Assembly: GCA_963759095.1 (NCBI GenBank)
Contig: CAVWYF010000010.1
Coordinates: forward strand, 140,513-204,512
Direction of reading: 5' to 3'
Length of the DNA stretch: 64,000 nt
From: Anderseniella sp963759095
GTDB lineage: Bacteria > Pseudomonadota > Alphaproteobacteria > Rhizobiales > Aestuariivirgaceae
Shown one piece after another: positions 34,743 through 44,111 of the stretch. The stretch's first letter is position 1. Each line of letters begins with the position of its first letter. The notes beneath the pieces are model-generated. The model was given only the letters and a program-made list of their open reading frames with translations. It did not search any database and was not told the origin of the DNA. The translations under genes were made by a program, and so were the position numbers.

Positions 34743-37113
34743 ATGCTGGAAACCGCATATCCGGTTGTCAAAGCGGGACCACCCGACCCAAGTAGTATCA
34801 TTCAGCCTGGGATTTTCTCCATGCCGCCAGGCACCGAACGATATGTGGTTCAAGGTGCTGGCGCTGTACTGATTCCGGTGGAGCAGGGCGACAGGTTTAC
34901 CGTCATCAACGACGAGGGCGGTCAGGTTTGTGAAATCGTCGCCGCAGACACAAACGGCAATATTGATGCAGGCATGCTCGGCAAAAAAGCAAACTCGGAT
35001 GCGACCGGCCTGAAGGCGCTGCTGGCCGGAGCCGACCACAGTCTGCGCGGCCTGCGCATGGGGTTGGAGAGCCGAAATATTGATCTTGCCGGCGCAGGTG
35101 CCTTCAGTTTTTTCAACGCCCGGACCCGCCATGGCGAGGAAATTGAACTGTCCGTACAGCGCGACGGCGTGGTCATCATTGCAGCACCCGGTGGCGCCAT
35201 GGACATGGAAGTTCAGGATACTTCAACCCCGCTCACGGTGATGGTGACCCGGGCCATTGTTAAATCCCATGTGAAGTTCGAGTTGCCGGACCCGTTGGCT
35301 GATCCTGTGCTTGATCTTCGCGTTCATACCGAGACAGCTGAAACCTACTTTGTGAAAGCGGGCGACTTCATTCAGGTTCTGGATGTGGACGGGCGCCAGT
35401 GCACGGATTTTCAGTGTTTTTCAGCACGTAAACTCGACAGGAAAATTGAGCATCCGCTTGACGTCACCACGACGCGTGCGCTGATGGGGCATGTCTATCC
35501 GATGCCCGGCCTGCATGCCAAATACTATGACCAGGATATGTTGCCGCTGGTTGAGGTGGTTCGCGATACGGTCGGCAGGCATGACGCGTTCGCTCTGGCC
35601 TGTGCAGCGAAATACTACGATGACATCGGATATCCGGGGCATGTCAATTGTTCCGACAATTTCAATCACGTGCTGGCCGACCATGGCGTAACCGCCCGGG
35701 CCGGGTGGATGGCGATCAATTTTTTCTTCAATACCGGTATTGACGATCAAGGCGTGCTGTTCAGTGACGAACCCTGGTCACGGCCCGGCGACTATGTGCT
35801 GTTGCGGGCGCTGACCGATTTGATTTGTGTAACGTCTGCATGCCCGGATGACACATCACCAGCCAACGGATGGAACCCTACAGACATTCACGTGCGCACC
35901 TATTCAGGCCAAGAGAAGTTTTCCCGCGCCATTGCCATGCGTACGACACCAGATTCGGATCCGAAAATGACCAAGCAAACGGCCTTCCATTCCAGCTTCG
36001 AAAAGCACACCCGCAATTTTGTCGAGTACAAGGGATACTGGCTGGCCAACTGTTTTTCAAAGTCAGGTCCGATTGACGAATACTGGGCGTGCCGGGAAAA
36101 AGCGGTCGTGGTTGATCTGTCGCCGCTGCGTAAATTCGAGATTACCGGGCCGGACAGCGAAGCGCTGATGCAATACACCCTGACCCGCAATATCGCGAAA
36201 CTGGCGGTTGGTGAGGTGGTCTATTCAGCCATGTGTTATGAACACGGCGGCATGATTGACGACGGTACGCTGCTGCGCCTGGGCAGGGACAATTTCCGCT
36301 GGATCGGCGGCGACGATTACGGTGGTGTCTGGTTACGCGAGGTGGCCGACAAGCTGGGCCTGAAGGTTAACATACGCTCGTCAACCGACCAGATGCACAA
36401 TGTTGCCGTGCAGGGGCCCGAAAGCCGGGACATACTGAAGAAATTCGTCTGGACCCCACCGCATCAGCCGGAGATCGGCGAACTGGAATGGTTTCGCTTT
36501 ACGGTCGGGCGTGTAGGGGACGATCAGGGCGTACCGATTGTGGTGTCTCGCACCGGTTACACCGGTGAACTGGGTTATGAAATCTGGTGTCATCCCAAAC
36601 ACGCCGAGACGGTGTTCGAGGCACTTTGGGCAGCCGGTGAGCCACACGGTCTGACACCGATGGGGCTTGAAGCCCTGGACATGGTGCGCATTGAGGCAGG
36701 CTTGATATTCGCCGGTAATGATTTTTCTGACCAGACCGACCCGTTTGAAGCCGGTATCGGCTTTACGGTTCCGCTGAAAGTCCAAGACCGATGACTTCAT
36801 CGGCCGCGATGCGCTTATCCGGCGCAAGGAAACCCCGTCGCGCAAGCTGGTCGGGCTGGACATAGACAGTTCAGTGGATGTCGGGCATGGCGATTGCGTG
36901 CATGTCGGGCGTGCCCAGATCGGTGAGATCACGTCCTCCATGCGGTCTCCCATTCTTAAAAAGAACATTGCACTGGCGCGGGTTGATGTGGTGCACAGTG
37001 ACATCGGAACGAAGGTGGAAGTAGGCAAGCTGGACGGCCATCAAAAACGCCTGCCGGCCACCATAGTGCCGTTTGCGCATTACGATCCAAAAAAGACCCG
37101 GCCGCGGTCTTAG
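34743..37113 (+). CDS. tdm: Trimethylamine N-oxide demethylase (DUF1989-GcvT), one +1 frameshift
   Basis: With one G removed at 36780 the gene encodes 789 aa, the family length. Start at 34743 (MLETAYPVV) has GAGGAAAC before it. Residues about 15-375 are DUF1989-type, with a possible metal set GHVNCSDN (H-x2-C near 300-303) and a Cys in VTSACPDDTSP near 367. Residues about 395-785 are a GcvT-like folate domain (FEITGPDSEALM, RTGYTGELGYEIW, GLEALDMVRIEAG, then SKTDDFIGRDALIRRKE after the shift). Tdm splits TMAO to dimethylamine and formaldehyde, the latter caught by tetrahydrofolate. tmm and tmoXVW on the facing strand support the call. The extra base may be a sequence error. Confidence 0.88.
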
Positions 37114-37151
37114 GCAAGACATGGCTGGGTCTGATGGTGCCGTCATCCCTT

Positions 37152-37242
37152 CCGTCATGCCAGCGCAGGCTGGCATCCAAAGTTCAGGTGGCACAATCAT
37201 GCAACATCTGTTTGGACCCCCCAGCCTTCGCTGGGGTGACGG
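37152..37242. repeat. REP-like inverted pair (91 bp)
   Basis: Outer ends CCGTCA/TGACGG and inner TCCAAA/TTTGGA are inverted. Inside are two small hairpins: ATGCCAGC-GCAG-GCTGGCAT (37157-37176) and CCCCAGC-CTTC-GCTGGGG (37219-37236). This layout matches the short mobile REP/BIME-like elements common between alphaproteobacterial genes. It lies between the convergent tdm and DUF1194 genes and may serve as a terminator. Confidence 0.8.
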
Positions 37243-37286
37243 AGAGATTCCTGGGCAAAAATTGCCGCGGATTGCTTGTTTGGTGG

Positions 37287-38090
37287 TCAATCGGGATTGG
37301 CACTCTGGTTTGTGGCCAGCTGCCGTTGGCCGCTTGCCGGATACATCGTGATCACCGGCGACATCTCTCTGAGCAGCTTGTTGCGGATTGCCACAGCAAA
37401 GGCATCGAAGTTCACTGCCTTGACCACGAACGCGCCGGGTCCCGAGATGACTTCGGCGCGATAATACTGATGCAGCTTCCAGTTGTCGGTGAGAATGGCC
37501 AGGCCATTGATTGTCACGCCTTGTGCCCGGGCCAGGTCGCGCGCATCGGGCAAGGTGAAGGCTTTCTTGAACCACGGATCGGTCTCGACCCCGTCTCCTG
37601 AAACGTCCACCACCTTGCGGGATCCGTTGAACTTGTTGCTGCGGATCATTTCCAGTGCGTAGACAATACCGTCGCCGATACCGGTCCCGCCGCCGCCTTT
37701 GCCCTGGCGCTTGCCGGCGTTTGCCGGATTGTTGAAACTGAGCAGTCGTTGTGCAAACGCGTCAATTGACTGGCGCGAGTTCAGAAGATGCCATTCAGTG
37801 GGATATTTCGGAAACGCGGCATCGGACCAGATGACGGCGGCTATCGCCACACGCCCCGTCGGCCCGGAAAGAATTGCACGCTGGACGCTCGCGTCCTTGA
37901 GCGCTGCGGCCGTCCCGATGACCTGCAACAAAAACTCATCGGAACTGATACTGCCCGACCCGTCCATCGCCAGCACGATTTCCAGATCAACCTGCTGCGC
38001 CCGTGCGGCAGGGGTCAGCAAAAAACACACAGGCATAAGCCACAGGCAGAACAGGCTGGCAAAGCGTCGCGCACATGCCAGCCCGATCAT
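37287..38090 (-). CDS. DUF1194 protein, exported von Willebrand A-like
   Basis: Encodes 267 aa. Signal peptide FASLFCLWLMPVCFLLTPAARA is followed by a vWA-like domain: VDLEIVLAMDGSGSISSDEF with the metal-site DxSxS, a Thr/Gly-rich loop GKGGGGTGIGDGIVYAL and KVVDVSGDGVETD. DUF1194 proteins are periplasmic or envelope proteins of unknown role that may bind partners through a divalent metal. Its start lies three bases after the tmm stop, so it is co-transcribed with the TMAO transporter and tmm; a role in that pathway is only a guess. Confidence 0.85.
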   Translation of the reverse strand: MIGLACARRFASLFCLWLMPVCFLLTPAARAQQVDLEIVLAMDGSGSISSDEFLLQVIGTAAALKDASVQRAILSGPTGRVAIAAVIWSDAAFPKYPTEWHLLNSRQSIDAFAQRLLSFNNPANAGKRQGKGGGGTGIGDGIVYALEMIRSNKFNGSRKVVDVSGDGVETDPWFKKAFTLPDARDLARAQGVTINGLAILTDNWKLHQYYRAEVISGPGAFVVKAVNFDAFAVAIRNKLLREMSPVITMYPASGQRQLATNQSANPD

Positions 38091-38093
38091 GGA

Positions 38094-39435
38094 TCAGTTC
38101 TCCAGATACGACTCAAGCGTATCGTCAAGCGCATCTTTCCAGGGTGTATGATGAGCTGGTGCCATGGTCCCGGTGATTACCGATTTATAGCTGTTGTTGC
38201 GGAACGTCATGATGTTCTGCTTCTTGTGTTTCTTCCACTGGAAGAAGGCTTCATTGGCACCATCCACGTCAAAGCTCGGATAGTCGGTTTCCGCGATCAG
38301 TTCCTTGACGTAATCGCCCTGATACCGGATGCAGGCATAATCGTCCTCATTGGCATCTTCACGTGCAACGCGGTCTTCGACGTCTGCCTGCATGGCGGCT
38401 TTGTCGGGCACGGCAATACGTCCCATGATGACATCACGCGCCCACCAGGCTTGCGCATCGAACATGTTGAACGTGAACCACTGATCCTGCATGCCGATAT
38501 AGAACAGGGCCGGATTGTGAACGAACGCCACACCCTTGTAGAGATCAGCCGTGGCCAGCCGGTTGGCGGTATGCAGTTTCAGATCTTCGGCCATGAACGG
38601 GAAATGATGCTGGTAACCTGTGCACAGGATAATGGCGTCGACGTCTTTGGTGGTTCCGTCCTTGAAGGTGCATGTATTGCCGTCGACCTTGGTCAACAGC
38701 GGCACTTCGGTCCAGTTGTCCGGCCAGTCATAGCCCATGGCGGCCGTACGGTGGCTGACGGTGATTGATTTGGCACCGTACTTCCAGCATTGCGAACCGA
38801 TATCTTCGGCTGAGTAGGACGTGCCGATAATCAGCAGGTCCTTGTCCGGCGAATTCCACGGCATCGCGGAAATCATGGGCGTGCAGGACCCGGCCATTAA
38901 AGCGCTCCAGGCCGTCGAAGTGAGGCACGTTCGGTGTCGAGAAATGGCCGCTGCAGCACACGACATTGTCGAAGGCTTCGGTGGTCACCTTGTCGTTTAT
39001 CAGGTCATGGGATGTGACGTTGAACTTCGCTGCTGCTGCATCCCATTCGACATGACGCACAGGTGTACGAAATCTGATCCACTTGCGTACATCTGCCTTT
39101 TCAACGCGGCCCTGAATATAGTCGAACAGGACAGCGCGTGGCGGGTAGGAGGCGATTTGCTTGCCGAAATGTTCTTCGAAGGAATAGTCGGCAAATTCCA
39201 GACCTTCCTTGGGGCCGTTTGACCAGAGATAGCGATACATCGAGCAGTGTACCGGCTCACCATATTCATCCAGTCCGGTGCGCCAGGTATAGTTCCATAA
39301 ACCGCCCCAGTTATCCTGTTTTTCGAAACATACGATTTCCGGAATATCAGCACCTGCTTTTGCGGCAGACTGAAAGGCGCGCAGTTGTGCCAGCCCGGAT
39401 GGTCCGGCTCCGATAACGGCTACTCTTTTTGACAT
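38094..39435 (-). CDS. tmm: Trimethylamine monooxygenase, one +1 frameshift
   Basis: With the extra base at 38845 removed the gene encodes 446 aa, the Tmm length. FAD motif VAVIGAGPSGLAQLRAFQSA at the start, WGGLWNYTWRTG, HCSMYRYLWSNGPKEGLEF, the FMO signature region HDFRDAVEF, NADPH motif IIGTSYSAEDIGSQCWKYGA right after the shift, and late FTFNMFDAQAWWARDVI. These match marine bacterial Tmm closely as I remember them. Tmm oxidises trimethylamine to its N-oxide with NADPH and O2. It lies 14 bases after tmoW and before DUF1194, all on one strand. The insertion breaks the NADPH site as written but is probably not biological. Confidence 0.92.
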
Positions 39436-39449
39436 CGATTTTGCTCTCC

Positions 39450-41624
39450 TTAGTTTATGCCCAACTGTTTTTTACGTTCTGCCGCCCAGGCCTGAATGAG
39501 CCTGTCGGCGACTATGCCGATCACGGCGATGCCAAGACCTGCCATGATGCCGCGACCGGAGTCGGCGGTCGGCAGGGCCCGGTAAATTTCCTGGCCCAGG
39601 TCGGAGGATCCGATCAGCGCGGTGATCGCCGTCATGGCCAGCGCCATCATGATGGTCTGGTTGATGCCGAGCATGATTTCAGGCAGCGCAATCGGCAGTT
39701 CCACTTTCCACAGGCGCTGCAACGGGGTTGTCCCGTTGGCGATGGACGCTTCGATGGTAACTTCCGGAATGCGCTTGATGCCGAGATATGTGTAGCGCAC
39801 CGCAGGGACTGTGGCATAGGCCAGGATGGCGATGACATTGGACAGGTCGCCGACCTTCAGCAGCATGATCACCGGGATCAGGTAGATGAAGGATGGAAAC
39901 GTCTGCAGGGTATCACAGGTTGCCATGATGGGGCGCGCGGCCCGCTCCGACCGCGAGGCCCAGATGCCGATCGGCACGCCGATAAGTATGCACAAGATGA
40001 CAGCGGATGTGACGAGATAAAGCGTCAGCATGCCCTGTTCCCAGTTGCCGGTAATCAGAATGACAGCGCTGATGAGAGCGGTGGTCAGCAAGGTTGTGCG
40101 AATGCCGCCGAGCCAGTAGGCGGTGAGGCCGACAACGCCGATCACTGTGCTCCACGGCAGCCACAGGAAAAAGTCACGGAACGGGATCAGCATGTACACC
40201 GTTATGAAATCGCGCACCGGACTGATGTACTGATAGGAGTGTTTGGAAAACGCGCGCAGGGCGAAATCAATGTCCCGGCCAAGCGTGAAGCTAAGTGCTT
40301 TGGGATACTTTTCCACCACGGGAACAAACTGGGCAAGGAGATAAGCTCCAGTCGCGACGCCAAGGAAAATCCACAAATGTTTTTTTGCTCTCCAGCCGGT
40401 CTCTCGTGACGCCAGTTCGCCAGGTGCCCTGTTGGCATAGGCTTGCGTGAGACGGTCTAAAACAACTGCCATGAGGACGATGGCGAGGCCTTGTTCAACA
40501 GCTGCACCAAGACGCAATTGCTGCAGGGAAAACAGCAATTTGTGACCCAGCCCCTGAGCGCCGACCATGGAGGCAATCACCACCATTGCCAGCGTCTGCA
40601 TGACCACCTGGTTGACCCCCAGCATGAGGATGCGCTGGGACGAGGGCAGGGTGACTTTCCATAGTAACTGCCGTGGTGTGCACCCCGACATCCGGCCGGA
40701 TTCCTGAACGTCACTGGAGACCGTCTGAATGCCCAGTATGGTGCATCGGGCCATCGGCGGCATGGCGAAGATCACCGTCGCGATCATGGCCGGCACCTGG
40801 CCTGCGCCAAACAACACAACCACGGGCACGAGATAGGCCATATGCGGGGTTGCCTGCATGATGTCGAACATTGGCGAGATAATTGCAGCGGCCCGTTTTG
40901 AACGGGTCACCCATATGCCCAGGCCAAGGCCAAGAATAACCGCGAAGGGCACAGAAACCACAACGATAGAGAACGTTTTCATGGAGTCGCGCCACAGCCC
41001 CATGACGGCCAGATAGCCTATACACCCGGCAGAAAAAAGGGCCAGTTTCCAGCCGCCGATCCAGTGTCCCAGAATACCGGCGCCGGCAACGATCACGACC
41101 CAGGGAAGCGCATCAAGTTTCTTGATGCCGAGCGCATCCAGCACCGTGCGCGGCAACTCATACAGGCCGGCCTGGAACCACAGATTGTCGGCCAGGGTGA
41201 TTGCCCAGATGGCGGCGACGCCAATCAGGCATCTCCGCAGGCCAAAACCCTTGTGCAGCGCGCACAGGCAGATGATTGGTGCAAATATCCAGAAGATAGC
41301 AGGCAACTGCTTGGCCTTGATGCCGCGGTACAAAATGTACTCTGCCCAATCCAGCGGTTGTTCCAGCAGCCATGAAATGGATCGGGTCACGGTCTTGAAT
41401 TTCAGCGGACCTATGCCGGCTTCCTTGTCGAGCCAGGTAAAGAAAAGGGTGATCCATTCCTTGATCGGAACGATCCATTCCTGCGGCCAGACTTTCATGA
41501 AGTCGAGCACCAGGCCCAGCAACACAGTAAAGCAGACCATGACGGCCATCTGCACCCAGAACGAATTCAATCCGGGGACACTGGACGGTGATGTTTTGCC
41601 GAGGTCTGTTACCGCACTGTTCAT
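39450..41624 (-). CDS. tmoW: TMAO ABC transporter permease (tandem double permease)
   Basis: Encodes 724 aa with two ProW-like permease modules. The first ends around residue 410, with the coupling loop SGRMSGCTPRQLLWKVTLPSS; the second has IEASIANGTTPLQRLWKVELP near residue 650. Each includes a G-x-x-x-IWxxRS turn (LGIWVTRSKRAAA, IGIWASRSERAAR). The fusion of two permease copies is characteristic of the TmoW/quaternary-amine branch. Start overlaps the tmoV stop (ATGA). Together with TmoX and TmoV it imports TMAO at the expense of ATP. Confidence 0.88.
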   Translation of the reverse strand: MNSAVTDLGKTSPSSVPGLNSFWVQMAVMVCFTVLLGLVLDFMKVWPQEWIVPIKEWITLFFTWLDKEAGIGPLKFKTVTRSISWLLEQPLDWAEYILYRGIKAKQLPAIFWIFAPIICLCALHKGFGLRRCLIGVAAIWAITLADNLWFQAGLYELPRTVLDALGIKKLDALPWVVIVAGAGILGHWIGGWKLALFSAGCIGYLAVMGLWRDSMKTFSIVVVSVPFAVILGLGLGIWVTRSKRAAAIISPMFDIMQATPHMAYLVPVVVLFGAGQVPAMIATVIFAMPPMARCTILGIQTVSSDVQESGRMSGCTPRQLLWKVTLPSSQRILMLGVNQVVMQTLAMVVIASMVGAQGLGHKLLFSLQQLRLGAAVEQGLAIVLMAVVLDRLTQAYANRAPGELASRETGWRAKKHLWIFLGVATGAYLLAQFVPVVEKYPKALSFTLGRDIDFALRAFSKHSYQYISPVRDFITVYMLIPFRDFFLWLPWSTVIGVVGLTAYWLGGIRTTLLTTALISAVILITGNWEQGMLTLYLVTSAVILCILIGVPIGIWASRSERAARPIMATCDTLQTFPSFIYLIPVIMLLKVGDLSNVIAILAYATVPAVRYTYLGIKRIPEVTIEASIANGTTPLQRLWKVELPIALPEIMLGINQTIMMALAMTAITALIGSSDLGQEIYRALPTADSGRGIMAGLGIAVIGIVADRLIQAWAAERKKQLGIN

Positions 41625-42661
41625 ACAATGTCGCCCTTGCCAAACAGGGCTTTTGTAATGCGGCCCCGGTCCACATGACCGAGCAGATGCCCATCCACGT
41701 CCGTTACCGGGGTCGGTTTGTCGGAGTTGATAACCTGTTCTGCAATCTCACCGATCTTGGCGGCTGCCGATACCGAGGCACCGGATACTTTGCGGGATGT
41801 TTTTGCCGTGGAAATTTTCATGATTGCTGCAGCAGAAACAATCCGGTCGCGCGGTGCATTTCGCGCGAATTCCGCCACGTACTCGTCAGCCGGGTTGAGC
41901 ACCATTTCTTCTGGCGAGCATAACTGCACCATCTCGCCGTCCTTCATGATGCCAATGCGATCAGCCAGCTTGGTGGCTTCTTCAAAATCATGGGTGATAA
42001 ACACAATGGTCTTTTTGAGCATTTGCTGCAGGCGAATGAATTCGTCCTGCATTTCAGCCCGGATAAGCGGATCGAGTGCTGAAAATGGTTCATCGAGAAA
42101 CCAGATATCCGGCTCCACGGCCAGCGAACGGGCGATACCGACCCGCTGTTGCTGGCCACCGGACAGTTCGCGCGGGAAATAGTTCTCCCTGCCGCCCAGG
42201 CCAACCAGTTCGATCATCTCCATGGCGCGTTTTTCACGCTCCAGCTGATCGAGGTTTTGTACCTCAAGCGGAAATGCGACGTTCGAAAGAACCGTGCGAT
42301 GCGGCAACAGGCCAAAGCTCTGGAACACCATGCCCATCTTGTGGCGGCGGATATCGATCAACTCCTGCGGTGTCGCCTTGAGCAGATCGCGTCCCTCATA
42401 TTCAACCTCACCGGTTGTCGGGTCGTTCAGCCGGGTAATGCAACGAATAATGGTGGACTTGCCGGAGCCCGACAGTCCCATGATGATGAGAATTTCACCC
42501 TGGTGGACATCAAAAGAGACATTGCGCACAGCGCCAATGTAACCTTCGGCGGCAAGGTCATCGGCGGTCGGCTTGCCATTGTGGCGCTGCATGAAGCCTT
42601 CCGGATCAGCCCCGAAAATCTTCCAGATATTGCGGCACTTGATTTGCGCGTCGACGCCCAT
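41621..42661 (-). CDS. tmoV: TMAO ABC transporter ATP-binding protein
   Basis: Encodes 346 aa from the ATG at 42661 (MGVDAQIKCRN), with GGGGAC before it; a longer frame upstream runs through the intergenic hairpin and is not credible. Walker A IIMGLSGSGKSTIIRC, signature LSGGQQQRVGIARSL, Walker B IWFLDEPFSALDPLIR and ITHDFEEA are intact. An N-terminal extension around FGADPEGFMQRH and a C-terminal CBS-like region (VTDVDGHLLGHVDRGRITKAL) are typical of ProV/OpuAA-type ATPases for betaine-like solutes. Confidence 0.9.
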   Translation of the reverse strand: MGVDAQIKCRNIWKIFGADPEGFMQRHNGKPTADDLAAEGYIGAVRNVSFDVHQGEILIIMGLSGSGKSTIIRCITRLNDPTTGEVEYEGRDLLKATPQELIDIRRHKMGMVFQSFGLLPHRTVLSNVAFPLEVQNLDQLEREKRAMEMIELVGLGGRENYFPRELSGGQQQRVGIARSLAVEPDIWFLDEPFSALDPLIRAEMQDEFIRLQQMLKKTIVFITHDFEEATKLADRIGIMKDGEMVQLCSPEEMVLNPADEYVAEFARNAPRDRIVSAAAIMKISTAKTSRKVSGASVSAAAKIGEIAEQVINSDKPTPVTDVDGHLLGHVDRGRITKALFGKGDIV

Positions 42662-42720
42662 TTTGTCCCCTTCGGCAGACAACCTGCCGGATCGTCTTTT
42701 TATCGTTGCACAGATAAAAA

Positions 42721-42750
42721 GGCCGGGCAAAAGATGTCTTCAGCCCGGCC
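42721..42750 (-). terminator. Hairpin/attenuator between tmoX and tmoV
   Basis: Stem GGCCGGGC/GCCCGGCC with a 14-base loop, 30 bases after the tmoX stop. On the minus strand the stem is followed by TTTTTATC. This would end a share of transcripts and keep the binding protein in excess over the membrane parts. Confidence 0.8.
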
Positions 42751-42779
42751 TCGAAATGTTGCTCACAAGAGTTGCGAAG

Positions 42780-43733
42780 CTATTTCTTCCAGCCTTCAAC
42801 AACAGCCGCGTTATCGGCAATCCACTTGTCAGCAGCAGCTTCCGGCGCCAATCCGTCCACATCGACCATCAGTGCCGCAGCGGCTATCTGGGCATTGTCG
42901 AAGTCGACTTTCTGCATTACGCCCCAGGCTTTCGGATATTTTTCAGCAAGGCCTTTCCAGGCAGCCTTTTTCAGCCAGCCCGAATGGGGGGCACCGCAGT
43001 CACCGGTTGCGTTGGGGTTTGGTCCCCATGCCTTGTCTTCCATGCAACCCTTTTCAGGTTTCGGGAAGTCGACGAACCGGCCCTTGAATTTTGACTCGAT
43101 GAAATTGGGGGTCCAGTTGAACAGCACAATCGGCTCCTTGCGGTCATAGGCAGACTGCAGTTCCGCCCACAAGGTTGCGGCCTGTCCGACATTGATGGCC
43201 TTGAAGTTCATTTGCAGGGCGTCAATGCGGGCAGCGTAGTTCTTGCCCCAGTCAGCAGGCGGGCCAACGAAGCGGCCTTTTGGCTTGGTCTCGGCAGTTG
43301 CGAAGATTTCAGCACATGCGTTCAGACCTTCCCAGCTTTGCGCGGCGGGGCATTTTTCCAGAACATAGTCAGGGATCCACCATTCTTCGCGGGTGAGTGC
43401 GGTGTGCGAACCGGCATCAACCATGCCATCTTCGGCGACGGCCTTCTCAAAGGCTGTCTTCATGGACCCTTCCCAGGCTTCTACCTGGAAGTGCATGTCG
43501 CCATCGGCAATGGCCTTGAACTGCAGCTGAGAGTCCGACGGCGCATACTCGACCGTGTAGCCCATGCTTTCCAGTGTCTTGCCAACAACGAATGACAGTA
43601 CCAACTGGCTGGTCCAGTTGTTTTGAACCATGATGATCGGATCATCGGATTCTGCTTCTGCGTAGGCCGGTAGTGTAAACGCCAGACTGGCGGCAACAAT
43701 GGCCGAGGTGGCCAGCAGTTTTGTAATCTTCAT
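42780..43733 (-). CDS. tmoX: TMAO-binding periplasmic protein
   Basis: Encodes 317 aa with signal peptide MKITKLLATSAIVAASLAFT and likely cleavage after AYA. OpuAC/ProX-like; Trp residues that would box a quaternary or N-oxide group are spread along the chain (VQNNWTSQL, VEAWEGSMK, LFNWTPNF, KAWGPNPN). Cys pairs near KCPAAQSWEGLNAC and KGCMEDKAWG...GDCGAP may form disulfides. First gene of tmoX-V-W-tmm; the neighbours make TMAO the best substrate guess over betaine or choline. Confidence 0.88.
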   Translation of the reverse strand: MKITKLLATSAIVAASLAFTLPAYAEAESDDPIIMVQNNWTSQLVLSFVVGKTLESMGYTVEYAPSDSQLQFKAIADGDMHFQVEAWEGSMKTAFEKAVAEDGMVDAGSHTALTREEWWIPDYVLEKCPAAQSWEGLNACAEIFATAETKPKGRFVGPPADWGKNYAARIDALQMNFKAINVGQAATLWAELQSAYDRKEPIVLFNWTPNFIESKFKGRFVDFPKPEKGCMEDKAWGPNPNATGDCGAPHSGWLKKAAWKGLAEKYPKAWGVMQKVDFDNAQIAAAALMVDVDGLAPEAAADKWIADNAAVVEGWKK

Positions 43734-43854
43734 ACTCGTTCCTCCCGGATTTGATGTGCCCGTGTCGGGCTTTCCCTAGTGCTGATTTGTCTTTTTGGAT
43801 GTTCGTTCCGTCTGCATTGGCGGCGACATCACCTGTACTATTGGCTGAATCTCC

Positions 43855-43905
43855 AACCAAATCAACCCAAAATGGAACCGATTATGATCCAATTTGTAAA
43901 ATTGG
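43855..43905. promoter_or_regulatory. ATTGGT/ACCAAT-type operator candidates upstream of tmoX
   Basis: CCAATTT-GTA-AAATTGG at 43889-43905 is a perfect 17-bp inverted repeat, and a further AACCAAAT lies at 43855-43862. The same ATTGGT half-site precedes the nitrilase and the set 1 operon. It resembles the ATTGGT-N3-ACCAAT operators of FCD-type GntR proteins such as PdhR and LldR. The 378-bp gap between tmoX and the nitrilase gene holds no gene that I can see. Confidence 0.65.
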
Positions 43906-44066
43906 TTGAGTTACGGCGTGTTGGCGTGTGATTCTAGGGGATGTCTGCATGCTGAATACTGTGTACTGTTCTGACCGACGATTTTGGGTCAGAAACTGAG
44001 CCGTTCAGTCCTTTCTGGCCGGGTATTGTGTGATTTGGCCTGCAAGCCTCTTTTGAACTGGCTTGA

Positions 44067-44088
44067 ATTGGTATAAAATTGGTTGCGT
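44067..44088 (+). promoter_or_regulatory. Two ATTGGT half-sites 11 bp apart upstream of the nitrilase gene
   Basis: ATTGGTATAAA (44067-44077) is followed directly by ATTGGTTGCGT (44078-44088), 24 bases before the start codon. The 11-bp period puts both on one face of the helix and matches the spacing in front of the glutamine-synthetase-like gene at 46032. Confidence 0.65.
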
Positions 44089-44111
44089 GCAACCGTAACG
44101 GGAACAAAGCA

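Noticed and set aside
39429..40409. Plus-strand frame of 326 codons opposite tmoW
   Set aside because: Shadow of a conserved permease; composition (Asp, His, Gly, Arg) is typical of antisense frames.
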